NCBI RefSeq assembly: GCF_013337045.2
Contig: NZ_CP118260.1
Coordinates: forward strand, 682,001-746,000
Source of the DNA: Agrobacterium vitis
GTDB lineage: Bacteria > Pseudomonadota > Alphaproteobacteria > Rhizobiales > Rhizobiaceae
Direction: 5' to 3'
Length of the DNA stretch: 64,000 nucleotides
A program made the translations under genes and the position numbers. Under the pieces are notes generated by a model that saw nothing but the letters and a program-made list of their open reading frames with translations, did no database searches and was not told the origin of the DNA. Shown one piece after another: positions 1-8,151 of the stretch. The first letter of the stretch is position 1. Each line of letters starts with the position of its first letter.

Positions 1-29
1 CGCCAGCCGGGCATTCAGGGAAACACGTC

Positions 30-188
30 TCATTGGGACTGCTCGTCATTGGACGAAACCAATGGCCTTTTTTTCGAAGATCCAGCCTTCGGCCAGCAAC
101 TTACTTCAGCTTCCTTTGCTCGCCCCCCAGGCGTTGCGAGAGCGAATTGAATTTGCGCTGAAAGATCAAACTTAGTTTCTCTGTTCAT
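30..188 (-). CDS. possible 52-aa ORF downstream of a tail gene
   Basis: A 52-codon frame whose ATG overlaps the stop of the upstream tail gene (ATGA), the junction style used throughout this prophage. The predicted peptide (MNRETKFDLSAQ...) has no recognisable domain. Other frames in 1-184 are also short, and one starting at 49 on the minus strand runs off the left edge. It may be a small tail-operon protein or an accidental frame. Nothing else is recognisable in 1-184. Confidence 0.25.
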   Translation of the reverse strand: MNRETKFDLSAQIQFALATPGGRAKEAEVSCWPKAGSSKKRPLVSSNDEQSQ

Positions 189-607
189 GGCATCACCGTC
201 ACGCTGAAGGAAATTCTAAACTCGACACCCACCACCGCTTCGCTGGGTGGCGTGTCCCCGAACAAGACCAGCCATTGTTCGCCAAGCAGGATCGGCCGGC
301 CGGTATCGGTCAGGAGCGGTTTGCCGGTGTCATCCAGCAGCGGCCAGCTGTCGGTGGTCGGGTCCGGCATGTAGAAGGGCGTCGCGCCATAGCCGGTCAG
401 TTCCTCGTAGAACTGATCAAACACGGCCTTGCCGGCGCGACTGATCAGAATGGACAAAGTGACCGATCTGGCGACGGCAGAAAAGCGACGGCGATAGCTT
501 GGCACCGCTCCGTCGTTTTGCCGCTTCAGGCGAGGATCGGTCGTTGTCCGTTGCCATGTGTCGCGCTCCGGACGCGGCAAGACATCGGGCCAGATTGGAA
601 CCGTCAT
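185..607 (-). CDS. phage tail-region protein (140 aa)
   Basis: This 140-residue protein starts with an ATG that overlaps the tape measure stop (ATGA at 604-607), so it is co-translated with the tape measure gene. The N-terminal part is rich in Pro, Arg and Trp and the C-terminal half is beta-rich with no membrane segment. In siphovirus-type tails the genes just after the tape measure encode distal tail or tail-tip components, so a tail-tip role is inferred from position. I do not recognise a named domain. Confidence 0.7.
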   Translation of the reverse strand: MTVPIWPDVLPRPERDTWQRTTTDPRLKRQNDGAVPSYRRRFSAVARSVTLSILISRAGKAVFDQFYEELTGYGATPFYMPDPTTDSWPLLDDTGKPLLTDTGRPILLGEQWLVLFGDTPPSEAVVGVEFRISFSVTVMP

Positions 608-3600
608 CGGGCGATCCCTTTCTTCTTGATGCCATATTGCTGCTCAATCGTCTTTGACGCCTTGCCACCTTTGGTGCCGATCGCATCCCCTGTCATGTCC
701 GCAATCACGAACTTGGTCTGACGGCGGCCACTCGCATCCGTGGTCTGTTCGGCCTGAACATTGGCTTTGGAATAATTGTGAACGGTAATGTTGCCGCCAC
801 CATTGTCGTTGGACGATTTGCTGGCGGCGGCCGATCCACCAACCACACCACCCTTGTCATAGCCGCGATAGCCAAGCCGCATGGCATCGACGGTTGCCGC
901 ACCGCCCGCCCGCGCCACATCGTCCTGGCTCCAGACGACTTCCCCTTTATGCACGACGCCGGCAGGCTCCTTGCGTCCACCAGCGCCGGTAAACCCGCCA
1001 CCGTCGAAACCGTTGGTCAGGAACGAGCCGAGCGTCGTGTTGGTCTTGAAGCTGCTCGATGTCAGGCCGGACAGGATCGACGACAGCCCGGAGCTGCCGC
1101 CAGACAGAAGGCCCGTCAGGCCATTGCCGAGTTGGCTCAAGCCGTTCCCGAACACGCCGAGGTTCTGGTTTGCAGCCGCCGTGCCCGTCGAAAACTGGTT
1201 AAGCGCATCGGCGGCCTTGGTGCTGGACGATTGAATGCCCGGCCATAGGGATGACTGTGCCGAGGTCAGGCCCTTGTCCCAGGAGCCGCCGCCCATGCCA
1301 GCCTTGTCGCCGCCAAGGTCAAAATGCATGGTATCGAGCGCGCCGTATTTGCCTTTGCCGCCGCCAAAGTAACCGCCCCAGCGGAACTGGTTGGCCAGCT
1401 CCGGATATTTCTCCATCTGGACGGAACGCGCCGTCTGGGCAAACTTCTCGTATGAACCGAAGCTGCTGGCGTCCTGATAGTTGCCAAGCTTTTTGCCACT
1501 GGCGAGGTCGGTCAACTGAACGTCGGTTGCCAGCCCCTTGCCATGGAAACGCGGGTCGCCAGCCCGAAAGCCGGAAATCGCATCGACCTTGTATCCCGGT
1601 GTACGCTGGGCAGCGGTGTTCAGGATATCCGTCAGACGCGGATCGACGCCGCCGCCCTTATAATTGCCGGCGCTGGACATCGACTGTCCGAGGCCGGTCA
1701 GGGCATTGGCAGACGGACTGCCCGCCGTGTTGGCGTTGGCAGCTTGCAGCCCGGTCGCTGCAACGCCAGTCCCGGCCACGCCACCATTGATCATGACAGT
1801 GCCAGCCGTCACCGCCATGGAGCCGACAGATTTACTGTCGCCGAGCAGGTTGCTGGCAACGCCTTTGACGCCACCAACATCGGCCAGCGTACCGTAGTTC
1901 GATCCGGTCAGCGCGTTCTTGAGCGGGTTCTTCACCGCGAGATCCAGGACGGTCTTTTGAATGTCCTTCGAAATCCCTTCAAGCGCCCCGGAAATGTCTC
2001 CCGACGACAGGCCGTCAACGATCCCATCGATGGCGCTTTCGGATGATTTGCGGATGCTGCTCCAGGCTTCACTGGTTCTGGAAAGCTCGGCATTCATCTG
2101 CGCCTGGGCGCTCGCACCGCGCCGGATCTGGTTGGCCTGAGCACTGGAGGCTTCCAAGCCTAGCTCGCGGATCTTCAGCTCGGCATCGTATTGCGCCAGC
2201 AAACCAGTCTGTTCGGTCTGGCTCTTGCCAGCAATACCGATCTGAAACCCGAGCCGGTCATTGCCCGTCTTCTGGTCGCGCAGATAGGAGGCGACATTTG
2301 CCTCTCGCTGGGCAGCGGCAAGACCGGAATAGCCGGATCGAAGCTGCTCGATCACGGCGAGCAACTGTTCCTTCTCTTTGCCCTCCGCCTTGGCCGCAGC
2401 CGCGATCAGCGGACGCAACTGGATTTCCGATTCCATCTGCGTTTGGGCCTGCGCACCGGTCAATGTCCCGGCTGCTACTTGCGCAGCCAGGCGCGCCCGA
2501 ACGGCGATCTCAGAAGCCATATCGGCGGCTTGTGTCTGGGACGATGCAATCGTTTCCTGAATGACACGGTTGCGGGCCTGAGCTGCGGCGGCCGAGACTT
2601 TCTCACTACCTAATTCCTGATCAGCAAGCTGCAACTGGGTACGGCGCGCCTCCAGATCGGCCCGGACCAGTGGGTTGCGTTCGTTCTGGATCTGGATGTC
2701 CAGGCGGTCCAGCTCGTTCGCGCGGCTCTGGCGATTATTGAGCGCATCGAGCGCCCGCGTCTGCGCCTCGATGGCAGTAGTGACCATCTTACGTTGTTCA
2801 TCGGTGACACCTGGACCACTGAGATCGACGTTCATTGCCGCAATACTATTGGTCAGTGATTGACGTTTGAGTGCATCCGCATTGGAAGGCGACGATTCAG
2901 CAGCCCCGATTGCGGCGACACTCAATCTGTTTTGTTCCGCCTTCCGCTGGCGTTCAGCCTCGGCCGCCTGTTCACTGGCCTGTTGCGCCAACGCGGCATC
3001 CAGCTCGGCCTGGATTTTATCAGACCCGCGCGCCCCGCGCCCGGTGGGTCCACCGACAGAAAGCTGGTTTCGAAGCCCGGCAATCCGTTCTGCCAGGGTC
3101 TTGATGCCTGCTGCCTTATCAGCTGTTTTTCCCATCCAATCGAAGGCATTGCTGGACGCCGTGCTAACCCCGTTCCAAGCCCGACCTAGCGCGGTCGTCG
3201 CTTCCGCAGCCGAAGCCAGTTGCGGGGGTAAGGCCTTCAGCAACACGGCTTGCGCCTCGGATTGCCGGTTCTGTGCTGCCAGATTGGTTGCCTGCTTGGC
3301 TGTGGCCGCATCGATCAACCCATATTGCTGATAGAGCGTCTGGGCTGCCTTTGCCGGATCGGCAAACAAGTCGGCCAGTGCCTGGCCGGCCGAGGCGGCA
3401 TCCGTGCCGATCGTTGCGGCAAAATCCTTGCTGATCGAAATCAGGCCTTCGTAGTTCTCATTGCCGATCCGACCAGTGCGCAGGAAGGCTGCTTCCATCG
3501 AGCGGGCAGCCTTGACCGAGATGCCGGCGCTGGCGGCTCCGGCCTGGGCAGATGCTTCCATGCTGGCAGCAGATCCGGCAACAGCACGACCGAGACCATT

Positions 3601-4332
3601 TGCCGCCGTCTCGACCTCCTTGATCGAGGACAGATAGCCGCTCCAGGCAGTAGCCCCGACCGCAGCAACGGCAGCAAGTCCGCCAATGCTGACAGAGAGC
3701 GGCGTGATCAACCGGCCTGCATTGGCAGCAATAGTGCCGAGATCCTTCAGCGCAGCATTCACCCCGCCCTGGCCGGCATACATCTGGATAACCTGCGGCC
3801 CTTGCTGCATGGCCACCATGGCAAGCGGCATTCCGAGGGCACTCGACTGCGCAACGTCGAACACCTGATAGGTCAGGTTCTGACGCCGGAACTGACTGTT
3901 GCGGTCGCCGTTGCTTGCTGAATTGCGGCCCTTGATCGCCTCGATCGAGGCAAGCGTTGCCTGCCGATTGCGCGAGATCGCCGCCGTCATTTCATTGGTG
4001 GACAGCACGCCTTGAGCATGAAGGGTGCGGATCTCTGTTAGCGACGCCTTGTACTGATTAACGGTCGCAAATAACGGATTGTATTTGGCCCGCAACTCGT
4101 CAAGCGAACGCCCCTGCATTGCCAAGGCACCGGTCCACTCGCGGACATTCTGATTGGCGGCAGGAGATCCCAAACCGGTCTGCGCGGCAATCATCTGCTG
4201 GAGTTTGGTGGCGCTGGCCGTGGCTTCCGTGCCGATGCCAGCAATCGCCTGTTTCGCAGACTGAGCACCGGCAGGCACCTGGCTGGCATCGAGCGTTACG
4301 GTGGCGGCAAGTTTCAAAGGGGTGGCCATCAT
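604..4332 (-). CDS. tail tape measure protein with embedded M15-like peptidase domain
   Basis: At 1242 residues this is the largest protein in the tail block and lies directly after the tail assembly chaperone pair, as tape measure genes do. It is Ala/Gln-rich with long helical and coiled-coil stretches (about residues 1-110 and 400-760), hydrophobic segments near 200-250, and a Gly/Ser-rich C-terminal half. Residues about 893-1016 differ in character: they contain RFHGKGLATDV and, further on, DTMHFDL. That is the HxxGxAxD ... HxD zinc-site layout of D-Ala-D-Ala/L-Ala-D-Glu peptidases (M15 type), with His930, Asp937 and His1003 as candidate ligands. Tape measure proteins often carry muralytic domains used to cross peptidoglycan during DNA injection. 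The start ATG overlaps the upstream gene by 4 nt. Confidence 0.9.
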   Translation of the reverse strand: MMATPLKLAATVTLDASQVPAGAQSAKQAIAGIGTEATASATKLQQMIAAQTGLGSPAANQNVREWTGALAMQGRSLDELRAKYNPLFATVNQYKASLTEIRTLHAQGVLSTNEMTAAISRNRQATLASIEAIKGRNSASNGDRNSQFRRQNLTYQVFDVAQSSALGMPLAMVAMQQGPQVIQMYAGQGGVNAALKDLGTIAANAGRLITPLSVSIGGLAAVAAVGATAWSGYLSSIKEVETAANGLGRAVAGSAASMEASAQAGAASAGISVKAARSMEAAFLRTGRIGNENYEGLISISKDFAATIGTDAASAGQALADLFADPAKAAQTLYQQYGLIDAATAKQATNLAAQNRQSEAQAVLLKALPPQLASAAEATTALGRAWNGVSTASSNAFDWMGKTADKAAGIKTLAERIAGLRNQLSVGGPTGRGARGSDKIQAELDAALAQQASEQAAEAERQRKAEQNRLSVAAIGAAESSPSNADALKRQSLTNSIAAMNVDLSGPGVTDEQRKMVTTAIEAQTRALDALNNRQSRANELDRLDIQIQNERNPLVRADLEARRTQLQLADQELGSEKVSAAAAQARNRVIQETIASSQTQAADMASEIAVRARLAAQVAAGTLTGAQAQTQMESEIQLRPLIAAAAKAEGKEKEQLLAVIEQLRSGYSGLAAAQREANVASYLRDQKTGNDRLGFQIGIAGKSQTEQTGLLAQYDAELKIRELGLEASSAQANQIRRGASAQAQMNAELSRTSEAWSSIRKSSESAIDGIVDGLSSGDISGALEGISKDIQKTVLDLAVKNPLKNALTGSNYGTLADVGGVKGVASNLLGDSKSVGSMAVTAGTVMINGGVAGTGVAATGLQAANANTAGSPSANALTGLGQSMSSAGNYKGGGVDPRLTDILNTAAQRTPGYKVDAISGFRAGDPRFHGKGLATDVQLTDLASGKKLGNYQDASSFGSYEKFAQTARSVQMEKYPELANQFRWGGYFGGGKGKYGALDTMHFDLGGDKAGMGGGSWDKGLTSAQSSLWPGIQSSSTKAADALNQFSTGTAAANQNLGVFGNGLSQLGNGLTGLLSGGSSGLSSILSGLTSSSFKTNTTLGSFLTNGFDGGGFTGAGGRKEPAGVVHKGEVVWSQDDVARAGGAATVDAMRLGYRGYDKGGVVGGSAAASKSSNDNGGGNITVHNYSKANVQAEQTTDASGRRQTKFVIADMTGDAIGTKGGKASKTIEQQYGIKKKGIAR

Positions 4333-4634
4333 TCGTCTCCACTGTTGAGGACGGGCAGCGCCGCTTCCTCCATCACCCGCAAATCATCCCAGACCGGATC
4401 GCTGTATCTGCCCCTGCGAAACACGACATCGCAGGCGCTATAATCGAGGCCGATCCAGATCATGCCTCCAAGGCCGACACCGACGACACGCCACTGCGTA
4501 TCGCAGGCCAGAAAAGCCATCAGGCTTTCCCAATTGCAGGCCGCGACCGGATCGAAGTCTTCGTCGACATCATCATCCGTAACCGCGACAGCCGCACCGA
4601 AAGCGGCAAAATCAGCCCTGACATCCGCTGTCAT
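4329..4634 (-). CDS. DUF1799-like tail chaperone C-terminal part (GT-type frameshift extension)
   Basis: The 101-residue frame from the first ATG resembles DUF1799 phage proteins, including the WESLMAFLACDTQWR segment and a GLDYSA motif. It lies between the tail chaperone and the tape measure genes, the lambda G/T position. The same frame is open upstream of the ATG, through the end of the previous gene, back to a GGGAAAC heptamer at 4703-4709. This suggests the real product is a -1 frameshift fusion: about 145 residues of the upstream gene followed by about 124 residues in this frame. The ATG at 4634 has no convincing ribosome binding site. Family assignment comes from memory of the family; the fusion is inferred. 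Confidence 0.75.
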   Translation of the reverse strand: MTADVRADFAAFGAAVAVTDDDVDEDFDPVAACNWESLMAFLACDTQWRVVGVGLGGMIWIGLDYSACDVVFRRGRYSDPVWDDLRVMEEAALPVLNSGDE

Positions 4635-4684
4635 CGACTGTGGCTTGGTCCAGTCGATCTTGCCTGTGCGATGACACGCCCAGC

Positions 4685-5137
4685 TCAGTGCAAGGCTTTG
4701 GAGTTTCCCAGGCGAGCCTTGTCGTTGGAGACGGCTTCCTCGTAAGCGCGGTTAAGACCGACGCGGATGCGGTCAAAGCCAAGCGCCATGTCAAGATTGT
4801 CGGCGGAGAACGGGAGCGGCTGATCGTTGGCATCGAGTATGCCGCGCCAGTTGGAAATCATCAGGTGGAACATGCTCTGGTCATGCGCCTCGATCTGCTT
4901 GCGGATCTCGGCGGCTTTCTCAGACGCGGCCTTGTAATCGGTAGCAAATTCTTCGGCGGTCGGAAGCTTGCCGACAAGCTCGGCCCGCTTGTCGTCATAG
5001 GGCTTTAACTCGTCCTTGCCCCGGATGACGATCTCGGCCTCGAAAGTCTCTTCCTTCAGCTTGCCGGGATTGTTGCTGTCCGGCTCCAGCACGGAAACGG
5101 GCCACCAGGCGGTCAGGGTCGGGACGAGTTTGAACAT
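4685..5137 (-). CDS. phage tail assembly chaperone (gpG-like)
   Basis: This 150-residue acidic, helix-rich protein lies between the tail tube gene and the DUF1799-like frame, the standard position for the G-type chaperone that coats the tape measure protein during tail assembly. The C-terminus contains a perfect X-XXY-YYZ slippery heptamer (G GGA AAC, codons for Gly-Asn) six codons before the stop, so a fraction of ribosomes could slip -1 into the next frame. The N-terminus begins MFKLVPTLTAWWPV, as expected for a tail protein family with a beta N-terminus. Confidence in the role rests on position plus the frameshift signal. Confidence 0.8.
   Translation of the reverse strand: MFKLVPTLTAWWPVSVLEPDSNNPGKLKEETFEAEIVIRGKDELKPYDDKRAELVGKLPTAEEFATDYKAASEKAAEIRKQIEAHDQSMFHLMISNWRGILDANDQPLPFSADNLDMALGFDRIRVGLNRAYEEAVSNDKARLGNSKALH
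4703..4709 (-). other. putative -1 programmed ribosomal frameshift site GGGAAAC
   Basis: On the minus strand the zero-frame codons read CTG GGA AAC, giving the heptamer GGGAAAC. Slipping back one base re-pairs as GGG AAA and continues CTC CAA AGC CTT GCA without a stop into the DUF1799-like frame ending at 4329. Conserved frameshifts between G and GT genes are well established in long-tailed phages (lambda uses GGGAAAG). I did not identify a downstream pseudoknot. Confidence 0.7.
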
Positions 5138-5170
5138 GCTTTAAAGCCTCTTTCGAATGCCCTTTCGGGC

Positions 5171-6097
5171 TTACTTGACGGTGATGGTGAATTCGTCGTT
5201 GCCGACAGTCGGCAGCAACATCAGCGGCATCTTGTTGTTGAGGATCTTCTGGGTTTCCCCATACGTCGTGCGGCCGATCTGCACGCGGGCGGCATCGAAC
5301 TGGACGATATTGCCGGCGACCGTGCCATGCTGGGCGGCCATGACACCGATGTCGTGGGCCTGTGCTTTGGCAAACCAGTCGACGGTCGCAAGAGACGTCG
5401 TCGCCATCGTTGCCTCGCCGGTCATCTGGCGATCGGTATATTCGATGCTTTCCTCGTTGATCAGGAGACGCGGCTGGATGTCAGCCGCGAGATCGAACGA
5501 GAACGCTTCGCAGGCACCGGCATAACCGAGCAATGAGAAGGTTGTGTTTGCCTTGGAAACCGGGACCGGCTTGATGAACTTGGTCGTGTCGATCGCCGGG
5601 TTGGCGGCATCCGTGATCGTGCCGAGAAGGCCGGTGAGCGTGAAACTGAAGCGAGCAATCTGGTTCGGCTGCATGTCGAGCTTCCAAGTGCCGCGCGCGC
5701 CGAGCAGGACATGCTTGATGCCATCGTTGACGAAATAGATCGAGGCCGATTCGAAGCCTCCGGAGATCGGCGTATATTTGACGTCCGCTCCCGCCGTGAT
5801 CACCTCGGCCATGCCGCAGGCGCGCATCGGCACGCCCCACGCGGGCGCAGTCCCAGCCGCACCGGAACCGGCGACTTCGACATCGAAGCCGACGCGGGCG
5901 TAGTTGCCAGTCAGGATCACGCCCTGATGGCCCATATAGGGCAGGATCAGGTCGCGACTGACATCGGTTCCCAGCAGCGGCTCAAAATTAAAATTGCTGG
6001 CCTGGATGGCATTGGCGGCACCCGTGGGAACGACATCAGTCCCATAGACCGTTTCAGGCTTGACCAGCAGGGCCTTATTGCGTGCGTATTTCGTCAT
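5171..6097 (-). CDS. phage tail tube (major tail) protein
   Basis: A 308-residue, mostly beta-strand protein beginning MTKYARNKALLVKPETVYG, which resembles the start of tail tube proteins in Mu-like and other long-tailed phages. It lies between a tail-terminator-like gene and the chaperone pair, the usual place for the tube subunit. There is no signal peptide or membrane segment. The 33-nt spacer to the chaperone gene is one of the longer ones in this operon, which allows this abundant structural protein its own translation start. No sheath gene is present nearby, supporting a non-contractile tail. Confidence 0.85.
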   Translation of the reverse strand: MTKYARNKALLVKPETVYGTDVVPTGAANAIQASNFNFEPLLGTDVSRDLILPYMGHQGVILTGNYARVGFDVEVAGSGAAGTAPAWGVPMRACGMAEVITAGADVKYTPISGGFESASIYFVNDGIKHVLLGARGTWKLDMQPNQIARFSFTLTGLLGTITDAANPAIDTTKFIKPVPVSKANTTFSLLGYAGACEAFSFDLAADIQPRLLINEESIEYTDRQMTGEATMATTSLATVDWFAKAQAHDIGVMAAQHGTVAGNIVQFDAARVQIGRTTYGETQKILNNKMPLMLLPTVGNDEFTITVK

Positions 6098-6100
6098 GGC

Positions 6101-6271
6101 TCAGGCCTTCCCCTTCTTGGCGCTGGTCTCTTCAACCGCGTCCGACGTTTCGGTTGTTGGTTCGGCAACCGTTGTTTCCGATTCGACCGCGACCGGGGCG
6201 TTGGCCTCGATGCGGGTCAAAGTCCCATCCTGTTCACGGCGATAGCTGCCGCCCGTCTGCGGGTTCGTCAT
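6101..6271 (-). CDS. small tail-operon protein (56 aa)
   Basis: I chose the ATG at 6271 because it overlaps the stop of the tail terminator gene (ATGA); the longer frame upstream has no coding character. The 56-residue product begins MTNPQTGGSYRREQDGTL and then becomes an acidic Thr/Glu/Val-rich low-complexity tail ending in KKGKA. The N-terminal GGSYxRxxDGTL pattern is common in small proteins next to tail tube genes. Its function is unknown. Confidence 0.7.
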   Translation of the reverse strand: MTNPQTGGSYRREQDGTLTRIEANAPVAVESETTVAEPTTETSDAVEETSAKKGKA

Positions 6272-6684
6272 GGTTGTTCCTCCTGGTAGATGGCCGTGCC
6301 AAACACGTCTTCGAACCAGACCATGCCGTCCTTGGCCTGCTGTAATTTGCCGGTGATGTGTTCGAGCGGATCTGCATCGGCTGGCGTAAAGCCGAGCAGC
6401 TTGCCGCGTACCCACGCCTTCAATGTTTCGATATCGCGGGCAGCACTTTCTGCTCCAGCCGCATTCTCGGTGATGATGACAACGGAAATATCCATCGACA
6501 TGCGCTGGAGCATCGGCCCCGTGATGCGCTGGTTTTCGCCGGAGGTTTCACCGCTGACGAAGACATAGACGGCGGGCGTGTTCGTCGGCCGGTCTGTGAC
6601 CTCAGCCAGTTCGTTGGCACCCTCGACCAGGACGAAGGGCGTTCCGGTCTGCTTCAACCGATCCATGACTTCAAAAACGATCAT
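6268..6684 (-). CDS. phage tail terminator-like protein (gp37-like)
   Basis: A 138-residue protein with alternating strands and helices, resembling the tail terminator/completion family found between the virion morphogenesis gene and the tail tube gene in Mu-like phages. Such proteins cap the growing tail tube and join it to the head. The start ATG overlaps the preceding gene by 4 nt, so the two are translationally coupled. The assignment rests on position and general fold pattern rather than on a diagnostic motif. Confidence 0.7.
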   Translation of the reverse strand: MIVFEVMDRLKQTGTPFVLVEGANELAEVTDRPTNTPAVYVFVSGETSGENQRITGPMLQRMSMDISVVIITENAAGAESAARDIETLKAWVRGKLLGFTPADADPLEHITGKLQQAKDGMVWFEDVFGTAIYQEEQP

Positions 6685-7256
6685 TCAATTGCCCTTCCAA
6701 AGTCCGTCATGATGATGGTGCCGATCTCGTCGCGATCGGCGTCGTTGATGCCAAGATAAGGCCGGGCGGGCATGGTGATGTCTCGTGCGCCGATCGTTGC
6801 CTCGCGCTCGATCGCGCCCTTGGTCCCGGCTTTGACGAACCGGACCTTCTTTGATCCGCGTATCCGCTTCAGGCTGAGTTTCTGGGTGCGCTCGCCCTGC
6901 TTGATCACACCGCCGAACTGATGAATGGCGGCATATTCGACATTGGTGCCCACGGTGGCGCTGGTGGCATCGGCACTGGAGGTCAACGAATTGTAGAGCC
7001 GACCGGTATCGCGCAGGATATGGTCGCTTCCACGCAACTTGCGTCCGCGACCCGCTCTGGCGCTGGCCGTGCGTCCCTTGAGCGGCTGCCATTTCTGGCC
7101 GTCCGGCCCGATCTCGCGCTCAAACCGCTGCTGAGTCGAGGTCAGCATGTAAGCCGCAACATCGCCCATGACCTCGGCCGGGTTTTCCGAGATGGTCACG
7201 AGCCGGTTAAGCGTGGGCGACAAGCCGTCGCGGATCTCGATCGAGGTGCCGGACAT
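6681..7256 (-). CDS. phage virion morphogenesis protein (Mu gpG-like)
   Basis: The 191-residue sequence matches the virion morphogenesis family: an N-terminal helix with AAYMLTSTQQRFE, then GPDGQKWQPL, LRDTGRLYNSL and the signature region VEYAAIHQFGG, and near the end MPARPYLGI. These are the hallmark blocks of Mu G/P2 S-type tail completion proteins, which act in head-tail joining. It lies directly after the gp36-like gene and directly before the tail terminator gene, as in Mu. The basic middle (SLKRIRGSKKVRF) is normal for the family. Confidence 0.9.
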   Translation of the reverse strand: MSGTSIEIRDGLSPTLNRLVTISENPAEVMGDVAAYMLTSTQQRFEREIGPDGQKWQPLKGRTASARAGRGRKLRGSDHILRDTGRLYNSLTSSADATSATVGTNVEYAAIHQFGGVIKQGERTQKLSLKRIRGSKKVRFVKAGTKGAIEREATIGARDITMPARPYLGINDADRDEIGTIIMTDFGRAIE

Positions 7257-7257
7257 G

Positions 7258-7695
7258 TCAGTAGCCTCTCAGCGACTGGCGGGAAAACACTTTGGCCGGC
7301 GCGACCACCTGGACCTGACCGCCGCCCGGCGCTGGCGGCACTTCGCCCGTGTCGGTTTCGACCAGTTGGACGACACCCTTGGCGACATCACGGAAATAGG
7401 ACAGCGCCTGGTCGTAGGTCCGCTGGATCGGGCTGTCCTTCTCGACGCCCTTGAAATGCAGATAGTAGCGGGCGACATCGCAGGTCACCTTGGTCAGCAC
7501 CTCGGGGATGGTCACCAGCGGCAACTTGTAGGCTTTGCCGATATACCCGTCCGCAAATGCCGTGGCGTCCGCAATGGCGCGGGCGACCACGGTGTCGTCG
7601 ATTGCCAAAGCAGGCGGCGTGACGCGGTCGGTCAGCTGGATCAGTTCCTTCTCGCCGAACCGGTCAATCAGATCCTGCTTTGTGCAATAGGTCAT
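7258..7695 (-). CDS. DUF1320 head-tail connector protein (Mu gp36-like)
   Basis: A 145-residue protein beginning MTYCTKQDLIDRFGEKEL, a typical start for the DUF1320/gp36 family, with the helical block IADATAFADGYIGKAYKLPL and CDVARYYLH in the middle. Family members form the head-tail connector in Mu-like virions. It lies one base away from the virion morphogenesis gene and downstream of a gp35-like gene, matching Mu order. Confidence 0.9.
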   Translation of the reverse strand: MTYCTKQDLIDRFGEKELIQLTDRVTPPALAIDDTVVARAIADATAFADGYIGKAYKLPLVTIPEVLTKVTCDVARYYLHFKGVEKDSPIQRTYDQALSYFRDVAKGVVQLVETDTGEVPPAPGGGQVQVVAPAKVFSRQSLRGY

Positions 7696-7704
7696 AGCGC
7701 CCTC

Positions 7705-8046
7705 TTAGGCTTCCGTCTTGGTGTCGGCGTCCGCGTCGGATACGACGGGCTTCTCGACCAGATCGGCGGTAAGTGCAGGTTCAGCCAGGATCTGCTCGAT
7801 CTTTTCCGGATGCAGATCCTTCAGGTCGTGGAGAGCCGGTTCGGTCGTGTGGACGACGCCGCCGCGCCGGAAGCCAGCGACGGTGGAAATAACCCGCAGC
7901 ACGGGTTCAACCGCTTTGTCCCAGGAACGCCACAGGGCATGGGTCAGCGGATAGAGCTTTTTGAACTCCTCCTCTGTCATCTCCTGGAACTGCTCAAGCC
8001 AGCCCTCTTCGGTGCTGCCAGCGGTATCGTCTTTCTTCGAAGCCAT
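7705..8046 (-). CDS. Mu gp35/HI1506-like structural-region protein
   Basis: The 113-residue acidic protein begins MASKKDDTAGSTEEGWLEQ and has a middle segment with FRRGGVVHTTEP, a pattern seen in small proteins between the capsid and gp36 genes of Mu-like phages. The C-terminus is an Asp/Thr/Ala-rich tail. Its function is not established; a neck or head-completion role is inferred from position. A terminator-like hairpin separates it from the upstream capsid gene. Confidence 0.65.
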   Translation of the reverse strand: MASKKDDTAGSTEEGWLEQFQEMTEEEFKKLYPLTHALWRSWDKAVEPVLRVISTVAGFRRGGVVHTTEPALHDLKDLHPEKIEQILAEPALTADLVEKPVVSDADADTKTEA

Positions 8047-8072
8047 GATGTGATCCTTTCCGGTTCCTGGTG

Positions 8073-8091
8073 AAAAAGCCGAAACCCGGCT
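8073..8091 (-). terminator. rho-independent terminator-like hairpin after the capsid gene
   Basis: On the minus strand AGCCG GGTTT CGGCT is followed directly by a run of five T. The stem is only 5 bp with a 5-nt loop, so it may only partly terminate. It could raise capsid mRNA over that of the tail genes downstream. Confidence 0.5.
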
Positions 8092-8151
8092 CTTGCATCA
8101 GGAACCGCCAGCCGAAGCTGACGGCCCCTGCCTGGGAGGCGATGATTGGGA

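Noticed and set aside
7168..8073. Long plus-strand frame in the tail block
   Set aside because: It is the reverse shadow of gp36 and gp35-like genes caused by high GC; the minus-strand genes match known families.
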